Positions 25,012 through 34,317 of a stretch of DNA of 39,857 bases are shown here, piece by piece (position 1 is the stretch's first letter; each line of letters begins with the position of its first letter). Below the pieces are notes generated by a model that did no database searches, was not told where the DNA came from, and saw only the letters and a program-made list of their open reading frames with translations. Position numbers and translations under genes: made by a program. The DNA comes from Parvibaculum sp. (GTDB taxonomy: Bacteria; Pseudomonadota; Alphaproteobacteria; Parvibaculales; Parvibaculaceae). The stretch spans positions 1-39,857 of the forward strand of contig JAHBYK010000018.1 of assembly GCA_019635965.1 (NCBI GenBank), given 5' to 3'.

Positions 25012-26295
25012 ATGAATATTCTCGTCATCGGCTCCGGCGGCCGGGAACATGCCCTTTGCTGGGCAATCGCAAAGAGCCCGCTTTGCGGCAAGCTCTATTG
25101 CGCACCGGGCAATGGCGGCATCGGGCAGGTTGCCGAATGCGTTCCCCTCTCCCCTGTCGATTTCGACGCCATCATCGCCTTTATCCGCGAGAAGGAAATC
25201 GGCTTCGTCGTGATCGGGCCCGAAGATCCGCTGGTAAAGGGCCTCGCAGACAGGCTCGACGAGGAGGGAATCGCAAGCTTTGGCCCTTCGGCCAAGGCGG
25301 CACAGCTCGAAGGCTCGAAGGGCTTCACCAAGGATCTTTGCGCCGAGTGGGACATTCCGACCGCCGCCTATGGCCGTTTTTCCGATGCTGCCGGCGCCAA
25401 GGGCTTCATCGCGAAGATGGGCGCTCCAATCGTCGTGAAAGCCGACGGACTTGCCGCCGGCAAGGGCGTCATCATCGCGGAAACGGTCGAGCAGGCAAAT
25501 AATGCGATCGACGAAATTCTGGGTGGTCGGTTTGGCGCAGCTGGCGCCGAGGTCGTGGTGGAGGAATTTCTGGAAGGCGAGGAAGCAAGCTTCTTCGCTC
25601 TTTGCGACGGCACGCATGTGCTGCCACTCGCGGCGGCACAAGACCACAAGCGCGTTTTCGACAACGACCAGGGCCCCAATACGGGTGGTATGGGTGCCTA
25701 TTCGCCTGCGCCCGTCATGACGCCGGGCCTTTCGGTGCGCGTCATGCGCGAAATTGTGGAGCCGACAGTGCGGGCGATGCAAGACAAGGGGATGCCGTTC
25801 AAGGGCGTCCTCTATGCCGGGCTGATGATCACCAAGGATGGGCCGAAGCTCATCGAGTACAATGCCCGATTTGGCGATCCTGAATGCCAGGTGCTCATGA
25901 TGCGGCTCGATTGCGACGTTCTTCCGCTGCTAATGGCCTGCCACGCCGGCACGCTGGACAAGGCATCGCTGCGCTGGAAGGACGAAGTTGCGCTTACCGT
26001 CGTCATGGCCGCCGAAGGCTATCCGGGCGACTACAAGAAGAACACCGAGATCAAGGGCCTCGCAGAAGCAGGCTCGGAAGCTGGTGTGCAGATTTTCCAT
26101 GCGGGCACGAAAGCCGACGGCGGACGAATCTTTGCTACAGGCGGGCGCGTGCTGAACGTCACCGCGACGGGCAAGACAACCGCGGAGGCGCAGGCGCGCG
26201 CCTATCGCGCCGTCGACAGAATCGATTGGCCTGAAGGCTTTTGCCGCCGCGACATTGGCTACCGCGCGATCGAGCGCGAAAAGCTGAAAGTCTGA
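25012..26295 (+). CDS. purD: phosphoribosylamine-glycine ligase PurD (GARS)
   Basis: A 427-residue ATP-grasp ligase joining glycine to 5-phosphoribosylamine, the second step of purine synthesis. It starts [18 protein letters not shown], the standard GARS N-terminus, followed by [13 protein letters not shown], the ATP-grasp lysine stretch [43 protein letters not shown] and [10 protein letters not shown]. Length is normal. It is divergent from xseA, and an APH-type gene follows 40 bases later. A ZTP riboswitch controls glyA further on, so purine and one-carbon genes are both present, though not adjacent. Confidence 0.96.
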   Translation: MNILVIGSGGREHALCWAIAKSPLCGKLYCAPGNGGIGQVAECVPLSPVDFDAIIAFIREKEIGFVVIGPEDPLVKGLADRLDEEGIASFGPSAKAAQLEGSKGFTKDLCAEWDIPTAAYGRFSDAAGAKGFIAKMGAPIVVKADGLAAGKGVIIAETVEQANNAIDEILGGRFGAAGAEVVVEEFLEGEEASFFALCDGTHVLPLAAAQDHKRVFDNDQGPNTGGMGAYSPAPVMTPGLSVRVMREIVEPTVRAMQDKGMPFKGVLYAGLMITKDGPKLIEYNARFGDPECQVLMMRLDCDVLPLLMACHAGTLDKASLRWKDEVALTVVMAAEGYPGDYKKNTEIKGLAEAGSEAGVQIFHAGTKADGGRIFATGGRVLNVTATGKTTAEAQARAYRAVDRIDWPEGFCRRDIGYRAIEREKLKV

Positions 26296-26335
26296 TTTGC
26301 AAGTGACCGAAGAATAACCGGGGAGAAGATCGACC

Positions 26336-27427
26336 ATGAGCGCAGCAGAGCCGAGCCGCCAGGAACAATTTTCCGGCACAAAGGATGTTGCCGATAGCCA
26401 CAAGTTCGACGAGAAGCGTCTTGAGGAATACATGCAGGCGCATGTCGAAGGCTATGAGGGCCCGCTCACCGTCAAGCAGTTCAAGGGCGGACAATCTAAC
26501 CCGACCTATCAGCTCATCACACCGAAGCAGAAATATGTGCTGCGCCGCAAGCCGCCGGGGAAGCTTCTTCCTTCGGCCCATGCCGTGGACCGCGAGTACA
26601 AGGTGATCACGGCGCTTCACGGCATCGGCTTTCCTGCTCCTCGTACATTCTGTCTTTGCGAGGATGACAGCATCATTGGCACCATGTTCTACATCATGGA
26701 AATGGTGGATGGCCGGGTACTCTGGGAGCCGTTGCTGCCGGGTCAGGACAAGGAGACGCGCTGGAAGATCTATGACTCGCTGAATGAAACCATGGCGCGC
26801 CTGCACATGGTCGATTACGAAAAGATCGGCCTCGGCGATTTTGGCAAACCTGGAAATTATTTTGCGCGCCAGATTTCGCGCTGGACGAAGCAATATCTTG
26901 CCTCCGAAACGGAGACAATTCCGGAGATGAACAAGCTTATGGAATGGCTCCCGGCGAATGTGCCGCAGGATGAGTCCAATTCCATCGTCCATGGCGATTA
27001 CCGGCTGGACAATACAGTTCTCCATCCGACCGAACCCAAGGTGATTGCGGTTCTTGATTGGGAACTGTCGACGCTTGGCCACCCGCTTGGAGATTTCACC
27101 TACAGCCTTATGCAATGGGTCATGCCGGGCCAGGGCACGGGCGGGGGCACGGGCTCGATACGTTCCGCCAATCTGAAGGAACTCGGTATTCCCACGCTCG
27201 AGGAATACATCGCGATGTATTGCGAGCGGACGAATCGTTCCGGTATCGAAAATCTCGATTTTTATTTTTCGTATAATTTCTTCCGACTAGCCGGTATCCT
27301 TCAGGGAATCGCAGGGCGGGTGAGAGACGGGACGGCTTCCAGTGAGCATGCAAAGCAGATGGCGGCGAATGTACGTCCGCTGGCTCAGGAAGCATGGCTC
27401 TATGCCCAGCGTGCGGGGGCACAATAA
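26336..27427 (+). CDS. APH-fold phosphotransferase of the ACAD10/11 type
   Basis: A 363-residue aminoglycoside-phosphotransferase-fold kinase. The catalytic loop is HGDYRLDN (219-226) with Asp221, and the metal motif is DWELSTLG (Asp241). The N-lobe has FKGGQSNPTYQL and YVLRRKPPGKLLPSAHAVDRE, which is characteristic of the subfamily fused to acyl-CoA dehydrogenase in eukaryotic ACAD10/ACAD11 and found as a separate gene beside acyl-CoA dehydrogenases in proteobacteria. Those eukaryotic proteins phosphorylate 4-hydroxyacyl-CoAs before further oxidation, so a hydroxy-acyl-CoA kinase role is plausible. It is not an antibiotic-resistance gene by sequence. A GNAT gene follows 24 bases later. Confidence 0.87.
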   Translation: MSAAEPSRQEQFSGTKDVADSHKFDEKRLEEYMQAHVEGYEGPLTVKQFKGGQSNPTYQLITPKQKYVLRRKPPGKLLPSAHAVDREYKVITALHGIGFPAPRTFCLCEDDSIIGTMFYIMEMVDGRVLWEPLLPGQDKETRWKIYDSLNETMARLHMVDYEKIGLGDFGKPGNYFARQISRWTKQYLASETETIPEMNKLMEWLPANVPQDESNSIVHGDYRLDNTVLHPTEPKVIAVLDWELSTLGHPLGDFTYSLMQWVMPGQGTGGGTGSIRSANLKELGIPTLEEYIAMYCERTNRSGIENLDFYFSYNFFRLAGILQGIAGRVRDGTASSEHAKQMAANVRPLAQEAWLYAQRAGAQ

Positions 27428-27451
27428 CAAGAACAAGAGAGTGAGTGGCGT

Positions 27452-27901
27452 ATGAGTTCTTCCGGCATTTCTTCCTGGACCCGATACGGTTTCGAGATCA
27501 ACACCGACAAGTCGCGTCTCGACAAGACTTCGATTCTGAAGATGCTTGGTGCCACCTACTGGGCACGGGACGTTTCTCCGGAAAGTCTCTGGACAAGCAT
27601 CCAGAACTCACGCGCCTACGGACTCTATTCGCCGCAGGGAGAACAGGCCGGCTTCGGCCGCATGGTCACGGATATGACCCGGTTTGCCTGGATGAGCGAC
27701 GTCTATATCCTGCCCGTTCATCGCGATGCGGGGCTCGGCAAGTGGATCGTCGAGACGATGCTCAACGACCCGGCGCTGGCCTCGGTCCGGCGCATCATGC
27801 TCTCGACGAATGACGCACAATCGCTCTATCAGCGATTCGGATTTTCCGCGATCGGCAACGATTCCGAAGAGGCGCGCCAGCTGATGCAGCTGAAGCGATA
27901 G
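27452..27901 (+). CDS. GNAT-family N-acetyltransferase
   Basis: A 149-residue acetyl-CoA-dependent N-acetyltransferase. The acetyl-CoA binding motif A is in DVYILPVHRDAGLGKWIVE (the R-x2-G-x-G equivalent is RDAGLGK), and the C-terminal motif B is NDAQSLYQRFGF. The substrate is unknown. It belongs to a short-protein group with the pattern WARDVSPESL then NSRAYGLY. It follows the APH-type kinase gene by 24 bases and ends 3 bases before the convergent pfkA. Confidence 0.88.
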   Translation: MSSSGISSWTRYGFEINTDKSRLDKTSILKMLGATYWARDVSPESLWTSIQNSRAYGLYSPQGEQAGFGRMVTDMTRFAWMSDVYILPVHRDAGLGKWIVETMLNDPALASVRRIMLSTNDAQSLYQRFGFSAIGNDSEEARQLMQLKR

Positions 27902-27904
27902 CTT

Positions 27905-29059
27905 TCAGTAAAAGAACATCGGCTTGCCCAGCACTTTTGCGATGCGCGGACGATAAGTCTCCGTGTCGTAGAAGGCCGCCACATCGACGCGCTTCTTTCC
28001 CTCTGTACATAGGCTCGCCGGGACGGTTGCATATTTGCCGTCGCGCAATGCAGTCATGAAGCCCGTGCGGCCATCCGCGATTTCCTGCACAGCCAGGGTG
28101 CCGAAGCTCTTTGCCACCATGCGGTCAAGCGCATCCGGCGCGCCCGCACGCATCAGATAGGCGAGCGACTGGTTGATCGTATCGATGCCTGTAAGCCTGG
28201 TGAGCTCCGCGCCGAGCAACTGCCCGATGCCACCAAGACGCTTGCGGCCATATTCGTCGGCCTCGCCGTAGTGCTGCCGTTCGCCGCCCTCCATGCGCGC
28301 GCCCTCCGACACGACGACCATGGCGTAGCGCGCCGGATTGTCCATCCGGTCGGCGGCGACAAGTTCTGCGAGCCGCGCCGGATCGAATGGTACTTCAGCG
28401 ATGATGGCCCGGTCGGCATCCGCGAGATAGCTCGCAATCAAAGCCGTTTCGCCGGAATGACGGCCAAAAAGCTCGACCACCGCAATGCGTTCATGGCTGC
28501 CGGTCGAAGTGCGCAGCGCATTGATGTATTCAACCGAACGCGACACGGCCGTGGAGAAACCGATGCAGTAGTCCGTGCCGTGGACATCATTGTCCATTGT
28601 CTTTGGAATGGAAACTGTCTTGACACCTTGCTCGCCGAGATGCGCGGCATAGGCGAGCGTGCCATCACCGCCGATACAGACCATGACGTCGATGCCCAGA
28701 TGCTCGATCACGCGCAGGATATGCGGCGTCGCATCGACCGTCCCCTTGTCCGAAGGCTTGTATCGGCCCTTCAGGAACTCCGGCAGGTTATCCTCCAGCA
28801 TCCAGTAAGGGTCGATGCGCGTCGTATGCAGAACCGTGCCGCCCTCCCGGTCGATGGTCCGCACCACTTCCCGGTCGAGGCGCATCAGGTGTTCCTCGCT
28901 CCCTTCCGGATCGTCGGGATTGTAGTTGAGGGGACCGGACCAGCCGCGGCGAAATCCGATCACCTCCCAGCCGAGTTCGGCCGCACGGCGCGTCACCGCT
29001 TTGATACAAGGATTGAGGCCCGGCACGTCGCCGCCGCCAGTGAGAATTCCAAGCCGCAT
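27905..29059 (-). CDS. pfkA: 6-phosphofructokinase (ATP-dependent type residues)
   Basis: A 384-residue phosphofructokinase making fructose 1,6-bisphosphate. It starts MRLGILTGGGDVPGLNP. The nucleotide-binding motif GGDGT (130-134) has Gly133 where pyrophosphate-dependent enzymes have Asp, so ATP is the likely donor. The catalytic motif is PKTMDNDVHGTDYCIGF (Asp156, Asp158) with Lys153, which pyrophosphate enzymes also carry; this Gly/Lys mix is known in the clade III type of ATP enzymes. Later MGR-equivalent is ELFGRHSGETAL. ATG at 29059 has AGGA upstream; a longer frame to 29302 is GC-bias. Many alphaproteobacteria lack PFK, so its presence is notable. Confidence 0.9.
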   Translation of the reverse strand: MRLGILTGGGDVPGLNPCIKAVTRRAAELGWEVIGFRRGWSGPLNYNPDDPEGSEEHLMRLDREVVRTIDREGGTVLHTTRIDPYWMLEDNLPEFLKGRYKPSDKGTVDATPHILRVIEHLGIDVMVCIGGDGTLAYAAHLGEQGVKTVSIPKTMDNDVHGTDYCIGFSTAVSRSVEYINALRTSTGSHERIAVVELFGRHSGETALIASYLADADRAIIAEVPFDPARLAELVAADRMDNPARYAMVVVSEGARMEGGERQHYGEADEYGRKRLGGIGQLLGAELTRLTGIDTINQSLAYLMRAGAPDALDRMVAKSFGTLAVQEIADGRTGFMTALRDGKYATVPASLCTEGKKRVDVAAFYDTETYRPRIAKVLGKPMFFY

Positions 29060-29178
29060 AACGCCATTCCTTCCTGCGCGGTCAGCCACATGACAGACTG
29101 TCGGATTATGCTTCACACACCCTGCTTGTCCGCGCATCCTTCCGTTGCCGCATATCCTAACAGCAAGAATCGCATCAC

Positions 29179-30348
29179 ATGACAATAAGTGGCACTTTCT
29201 CCATCGCCGTCGCGGGCCTAGGACGCCGGATTGCCACCGTGATCCGGAACCTGACCGCAGCCGCGCCGAATATGCGGATCGTTGCCTATTCCGATCCGGC
29301 ACCGACCGGACTTGCCATGCTCGAAAAACGCGGCATCGGCACCGGACAGGCTTATGGCGACGTCACGGCGATGTTACGAGAGACGGTTCCCGATCTCCTC
29401 ATGGTCGGCTCCCCCAATCATCTCCATCTTGAGCATATCAAGGCTGGCCTCGATGCCGGGGTGCGCGTCTTCACAGAGAAGCCCGTGGTCAGGACGGAGG
29501 ATGAAACATGGGAGCTGGCACGACTTCTCCGCGATCATGGGCAGAATTCCGTTCTGGTAGGCCTGGTGCTCCGCTCCGCGCCGCTCGTGGCGGCGGTCAC
29601 GAAGGCGTTACAGGAAAAACTCGGCAAGCTCATCAGCTTCGAGGGAAACGAACATCTCCATCCTGAGCATGGCGCCTTTCTCATGCGCGACTGGCGGCGG
29701 CATGAAACATATGGCGGCTCGTTCCTGCTCGACAAATGCTGTCACGATTTCGATCTCTACAGACTTTTCGCAGGTGCGCTACCTGCCCGGGTGGCGAGTT
29801 TTGGCGGGCGCAACATCTTCACGCCAGAGAACGAGGCGATGGGAAACCGCCGGCACGAAGGCGGCCAACCGGCCTACACGCTCTGGCGCGGCGGCTGGAA
29901 CGCGGGTGAGAGCACATTCCGCTCCGATGCCGATGTGGCCGACAATCAGGTCGCGCTCATCGAGTATGAAAACGGCGTGCGGCTTTCGTTCCATGCAAAT
30001 AGTCATGCCGGTATCTTGCAGCGGCGCTGGTATTTCGCTGGGCTGGACGGAGCGCTTGAAGCAGACCTGGTGACGAACCGTCTCACCTTCCGCGACGCGA
30101 TGGGCGCCCACCTGCCGGAGGTTCAGGAATTTCCGGCGAGCATTGAGGGGCACTACGGTTCAGACGCGCAAATGGGCCGCGATCTCGCCGCCCACCTTCT
30201 CGACGGCGCACCCTTCCCGGTCCGCGTTCACGACGCGATGGTCGCGGGCCTCACCGTCATGGCCGTCGACCGCGCCATGCGCGAAGGAACGATCGTCGAT
30301 TGCCGGCCTCTCTGGGCACGGCTCGGCAAGGAACTCGGACGCGGATGA
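29179..30348 (+). CDS. Gfo/Idh/MocA-family oxidoreductase
   Basis: A 389-residue NAD(P)-dependent oxidoreductase with an N-terminal Rossmann fold (SIAVAGLGRRIATVIRNL) and the family motif FTEKPVV, whose Lys helps catalysis. The C-terminal alpha/beta domain has GGSFLLDKCCHDFDLYRLFAG (given in part: LLDKCCHDFDLYRLF), where His and Asp stand where sugar/inositol dehydrogenases bind substrate. The likely substrate is a sugar, polyol or inositol derivative, unidentified. It is divergent from pfkA across a 119-base gap in which I see no strong promoter, and converges with the aldolase gene 3 bases away. Confidence 0.87.
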   Translation: MTISGTFSIAVAGLGRRIATVIRNLTAAAPNMRIVAYSDPAPTGLAMLEKRGIGTGQAYGDVTAMLRETVPDLLMVGSPNHLHLEHIKAGLDAGVRVFTEKPVVRTEDETWELARLLRDHGQNSVLVGLVLRSAPLVAAVTKALQEKLGKLISFEGNEHLHPEHGAFLMRDWRRHETYGGSFLLDKCCHDFDLYRLFAGALPARVASFGGRNIFTPENEAMGNRRHEGGQPAYTLWRGGWNAGESTFRSDADVADNQVALIEYENGVRLSFHANSHAGILQRRWYFAGLDGALEADLVTNRLTFRDAMGAHLPEVQEFPASIEGHYGSDAQMGRDLAAHLLDGAPFPVRVHDAMVAGLTVMAVDRAMREGTIVDCRPLWARLGKELGRG

Positions 30349-30351
30349 AGC

Positions 30352-31500
30352 TCAGGCGCTGCGCCCGCGCGCCTCGATCGGCCAGATGTCGACCAAGACG
30401 TCGCCTCGGACCACATGATAGGCGTCATAGAGGTTCACGGTCGGGTCGCAATGCGGGGTCATGGCGGTAAGCGTCGCGCCAAGCGCGAGGCGTGCGCCGT
30501 CCGGCAGCAGAATGCCGCCCTGCTCGTCACCGAAAAAGAAATAGCCCGCGCCTTCCGGCGCGCCGGAGAGAAGTTTCGGCGGCTCGGCATCTGTCGAAAA
30601 GGATTTGAAACCGGCATCGGTCGTCGCAAGGTTTTTTGTGTTGTTCGAAACAACCGACATTTGCACGAAGAGCGACGTCTCGAACGGGAAGCCCGCGCCG
30701 TTGCCAAGCGCAACATCGTGATACTGCTTGTCCATGAAGATGTAGGAGCCGCCTTGCAGCTCCGTCAGCACACTGGCCTCGGGATCGATGTTGTAGGTGC
30801 CCGTGCCGCCGCCAGTCAGGATGTCGCAGCAAAGCCCCGCCGCTTTGAGTGCATCGCGCTGATCGCCAAGTAACTTCATCGCAGCCAGGGATTTCTCGCG
30901 CCGTTCCGCGAAATCGTGAACATGCATGAGGTGGCCTGCATAGGCCTGCAGCCCGCGCAGCTCGAGATACTCGGCCGCGTCAAGCAGCTCGGCGAGTTCT
31001 GTCGCATCGTCGCCGGGGCGGATGCCTGTACGATGAAGGCCAATGTCGAGATCGACCAGCACTTTCAGAACACGTTTGTATTCAGCCGCCGCGGCGGCGA
31101 GCGCTCGCGCATTTTCAGGATTGTCGACCACGACCATGAGGTCGGGCAGCTTCGCATTGAGCGTCATCAGGCGCTCGATGCCCTGCGCCGTCACCACGGG
31201 CGAGGTGATGAGGATGCTTTCGATGCCGCCAGCGGCCATTGCTTCTGCCTCACCGAGCTTGGCACAGCAGATGCCGAGTGCGCCCGCAGCGATCTGCGCC
31301 TTCGCCACTGTCACGGATTTATGGGTCTTGGCATGAGGCCTGAGGCCGAGACCATTCACCTTGCAGTGTTCGGCCATGCGCGCGACGTTCCGCTCGAAGG
31401 CATCGAGGTCGAGCACCAGTGCCGGTGTGGGAATCCGCGAACGTGAGCCGGGCTCTCCGATCAACGCCTTCGCCGCCATCAACGCTTCAGTCACGTTCAT
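30352..31500 (-). CDS. DSD1-type PLP enzyme: D-threonine aldolase / 3-hydroxy-D-aspartate aldolase
   Basis: A 382-residue fold-type III (alanine-racemase-like) PLP enzyme that splits beta-hydroxy-D-amino acids into glycine (or glyoxylate-linked products) and an aldehyde. The PLP lysine is Lys58 in RPHAKTHKS, and LITSPVV, DIGLHRTGI and AYAGHLMHV are family blocks. The metal pair His350/Asp352 in TPHCDPTVNLYD is diagnostic of D-threonine and hydroxyaspartate aldolases rather than racemases. GGGTGTYNID binds the phosphate. The preferred substrate is unresolved. It stands alone on the minus strand, with a 140-base gap before it on the upstream side that holds the start of the small protein gene's leader. 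Confidence 0.87.
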   Translation of the reverse strand: MNVTEALMAAKALIGEPGSRSRIPTPALVLDLDAFERNVARMAEHCKVNGLGLRPHAKTHKSVTVAKAQIAAGALGICCAKLGEAEAMAAGGIESILITSPVVTAQGIERLMTLNAKLPDLMVVVDNPENARALAAAAAEYKRVLKVLVDLDIGLHRTGIRPGDDATELAELLDAAEYLELRGLQAYAGHLMHVHDFAERREKSLAAMKLLGDQRDALKAAGLCCDILTGGGTGTYNIDPEASVLTELQGGSYIFMDKQYHDVALGNGAGFPFETSLFVQMSVVSNNTKNLATTDAGFKSFSTDAEPPKLLSGAPEGAGYFFFGDEQGGILLPDGARLALGATLTAMTPHCDPTVNLYDAYHVVRGDVLVDIWPIEARGRSA

Positions 31501-31640
31501 TCCCCCCGTTCCGGTTCGTGGCGCATCCTACATGCCCAATCCGTCGGAACAAATGACCGCCGGGAACGCCAATGGTTTCGTCCGCTATTTCGTAGCGCTA
31601 TAACGACCTGGAAAATTTACTACATGGACAAGGAGGGAAC

Positions 31641-31874
31641 ATGGAATCGATCACATTGCCGGGCATGATGCTCCTTGCCGCATTGGCTGCGGGTGGTGAT
31701 ACGGAGATGAGCAAGCGGGAGGGTACCGGTCTACAATATGCCTCTGCGGCCTGCACACTCTCGGGCCAGTCCCGGGCGGGTGCGCGCAAGATTTGCCATT
31801 ACGACTGCGGCGGCTTCACGCGCAGCGTGGCGATACCTCCAGCAAAGGTCTGCCCTCATACGATCCGCCGCTGA
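31641..31874 (+). CDS. small protein with four cysteines, unknown function
   Basis: A 77-residue protein with a strong ribosome site AAGGAGGG three bases before the ATG. A short hydrophobic N-terminal stretch (LPGMMLLAALAAGG, 6-19) could be a weak signal or membrane segment. Four Cys at positions 38, 52, 56 and 71 form the pattern C-x13-C-x3-C-x14-C; KICHYDCGG and VCPHTI resemble small alphaproteobacterial proteins of unknown role that carry C-x-Y-x-C near the C-terminus. Disulfides or metal binding are possible. It lies directly upstream of the groES control region and is likely a separate transcript. Confidence 0.6.
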   Translation: MESITLPGMMLLAALAAGGDTEMSKREGTGLQYASAACTLSGQSRAGARKICHYDCGGFTRSVAIPPAKVCPHTIRR

Positions 31875-31963
31875 GCGGCCGCTTCGCGGCGGCCTGAGGC
31901 CTGGAAACCCGCGGCGTTAACCTTTTTTGCGGGTAAGACTGCGGTTCTGGCCCGGCCGACCTC

Positions 31964-31992
31964 CTTGACAGGGCCGGGGGGAGCGCCTATCT
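31964..31992 (+). promoter_or_regulatory. groES promoter, RpoH-like
   Basis: CTTGACA at 31964-31970 and CCTATCT at 31986-31992 are separated by 15 bases. This fits the alphaproteobacterial heat-shock sigma factor RpoH (-35 CTTGA, -10 CCTAT-T), and the TTGACA half also resembles a sigma-70 -35 box. The CIRCE element begins 12 bases after the -10 box, in the right place for repression. Confidence 0.65.
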
Positions 31993-32004
31993 GTCCGGCT
32001 GGCG

Positions 32005-32031
32005 TTAGCACTCGCCGTAGCCGAGTGCTAA
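32005..32031 (+). promoter_or_regulatory. CIRCE element (HrcA operator)
   Basis: TTAGCACTC (32005-32013), a 9-base spacer, and GAGTGCTAA (32023-32031) match the CIRCE consensus exactly in both arms. HrcA binds this as a dimer and represses groESL at normal temperature. It lies in the transcribed leader 62 bases before groES. hrcA itself is not in the window. Confidence 0.95.
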
Positions 32032-32093
32032 CAATCCGAAAAATACTCAGAAATTTCCGCATCTTAGCGGTTGGGACACAGGAGAAGCCAGAG

Positions 32094-32411
32094 ATGAAGT
32101 TCCGTCCTCTGCATGACCGCGTCGTGGTGCGCCGGGTCGAGGAAGAAGCCAAGACCGCCGGCGGCATCATCATTCCGGATACGGCGCAGGAAAAGCCCTC
32201 GCAGGGCGAAGTGGTCGCGGTGGGCCCCGGCGCCCGTGGCGACGACGGCAAGATCGTGGCGCTCGACGTCAAGGTCGGCGACCGTGTGATCTTCGGCAAA
32301 TGGTCGGGCACCGAGGTCAAGATCGATGGCCAGGAGCTGCTGATCATGAAGGAAAGCGACATCATGGGTGTGCTCGAAGGCGCCGCGAAGAAGAAGGCCG
32401 CCGCCGAGTAA
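32094..32411 (+). CDS. groES: co-chaperonin GroES (Hsp10)
   Basis: A 105-residue co-chaperonin that caps the GroEL ring during protein folding. The start [16 protein letters not shown], the mobile loop [19 protein letters not shown] and the later [18 protein letters not shown] are standard. The alanine/lysine end AAKKKAAAE is slightly longer than in E. coli (97 residues). The ATG at 32094 gives the canonical N-terminus; upstream in-frame codons from 31965 run through the promoter and CIRCE. AGGAG lies upstream. groEL follows after 90 bases in the same operon. Confidence 0.97.
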   Translation: MKFRPLHDRVVVRRVEEEAKTAGGIIIPDTAQEKPSQGEVVAVGPGARGDDGKIVALDVKVGDRVIFGKWSGTEVKIDGQELLIMKESDIMGVLEGAAKKKAAAE

Positions 32412-32480
32412 GGCTCGCAACCGGACACAAGCCGGCCGCGGGCCTTTTTCATTGGCCCAGCCGGACCATCCGATTCATGA

Positions 32481-34151
<1,671 letters not shown>

Positions 34152-34180
34152 GTCCTGCCTCTCACCGAGAGACATGCGAA

Positions 34181-34211
34181 GGGCCGGTGGAAACACCGGC
34201 CCTTTTCTTTT
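34181..34211 (+). terminator. intrinsic terminator of groESL
   Basis: GGGCCGGTG (34181-34189) pairs perfectly with CACCGGCCC (34194-34202) around a GAAA loop, followed by TTTTCTTTT (34203-34211). It lies 29 bases after the groEL stop. Confidence 0.93.
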
Positions 34212-34227
34212 GTCACATTTCCGGGAG

Positions 34228-34242
34228 GTGACGTTACGTCAC
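34228..34242. promoter_or_regulatory. perfect palindrome before acyl-CoA dehydrogenase gene
   Basis: GTGACGT-T-ACGTCAC is a perfect 7-1-7 palindrome in the 106-base stretch between the groEL terminator and the acyl-CoA dehydrogenase. The 8-mer GTCACATT also occurs twice near it (34212-34219 and 34238-34245), 26 bases apart. It is a candidate operator for a dimeric, perhaps TetR- or CRP-like, regulator of the gene at 34318. Confidence 0.45.
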
Positions 34243-34256
34243 ATTGAGTCCTCTTC

Positions 34257-34285
34257 CTGACGAATGGCCCCGTAGCGGCTACACT
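34257..34285 (+). promoter_or_regulatory. possible promoter of the acyl-CoA dehydrogenase gene
   Basis: CTGACG (34257-34262) and TACACT (34280-34285) are spaced by exactly 17 bases, each matching 4 of 6 sigma-70 consensus positions. The palindrome at 34228-34242 lies just upstream, a position suited to an activator. Confidence 0.35.
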
Positions 34286-34317
34286 CCCCTCAAACGCAAT
34301 TCGGGAGGACGGCTGAG

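Noticed and set aside
24898..25782. A 294-codon antisense frame opposite purD
   Set aside because: PurD is complete and conserved on the other strand; the antisense frame shows no family motif.
26336..27427. Aminoglycoside resistance gene
   Set aside because: The APH fold alone is not resistance; the N-lobe motifs match the ACAD10/11 kinase subfamily.
31878..31928. GGCCGC/GCGGCC hairpin followed at a distance by a T6 run after the small cysteine protein
   Set aside because: The T run is over 25 bases away from the stem, so it is not a standard intrinsic terminator.
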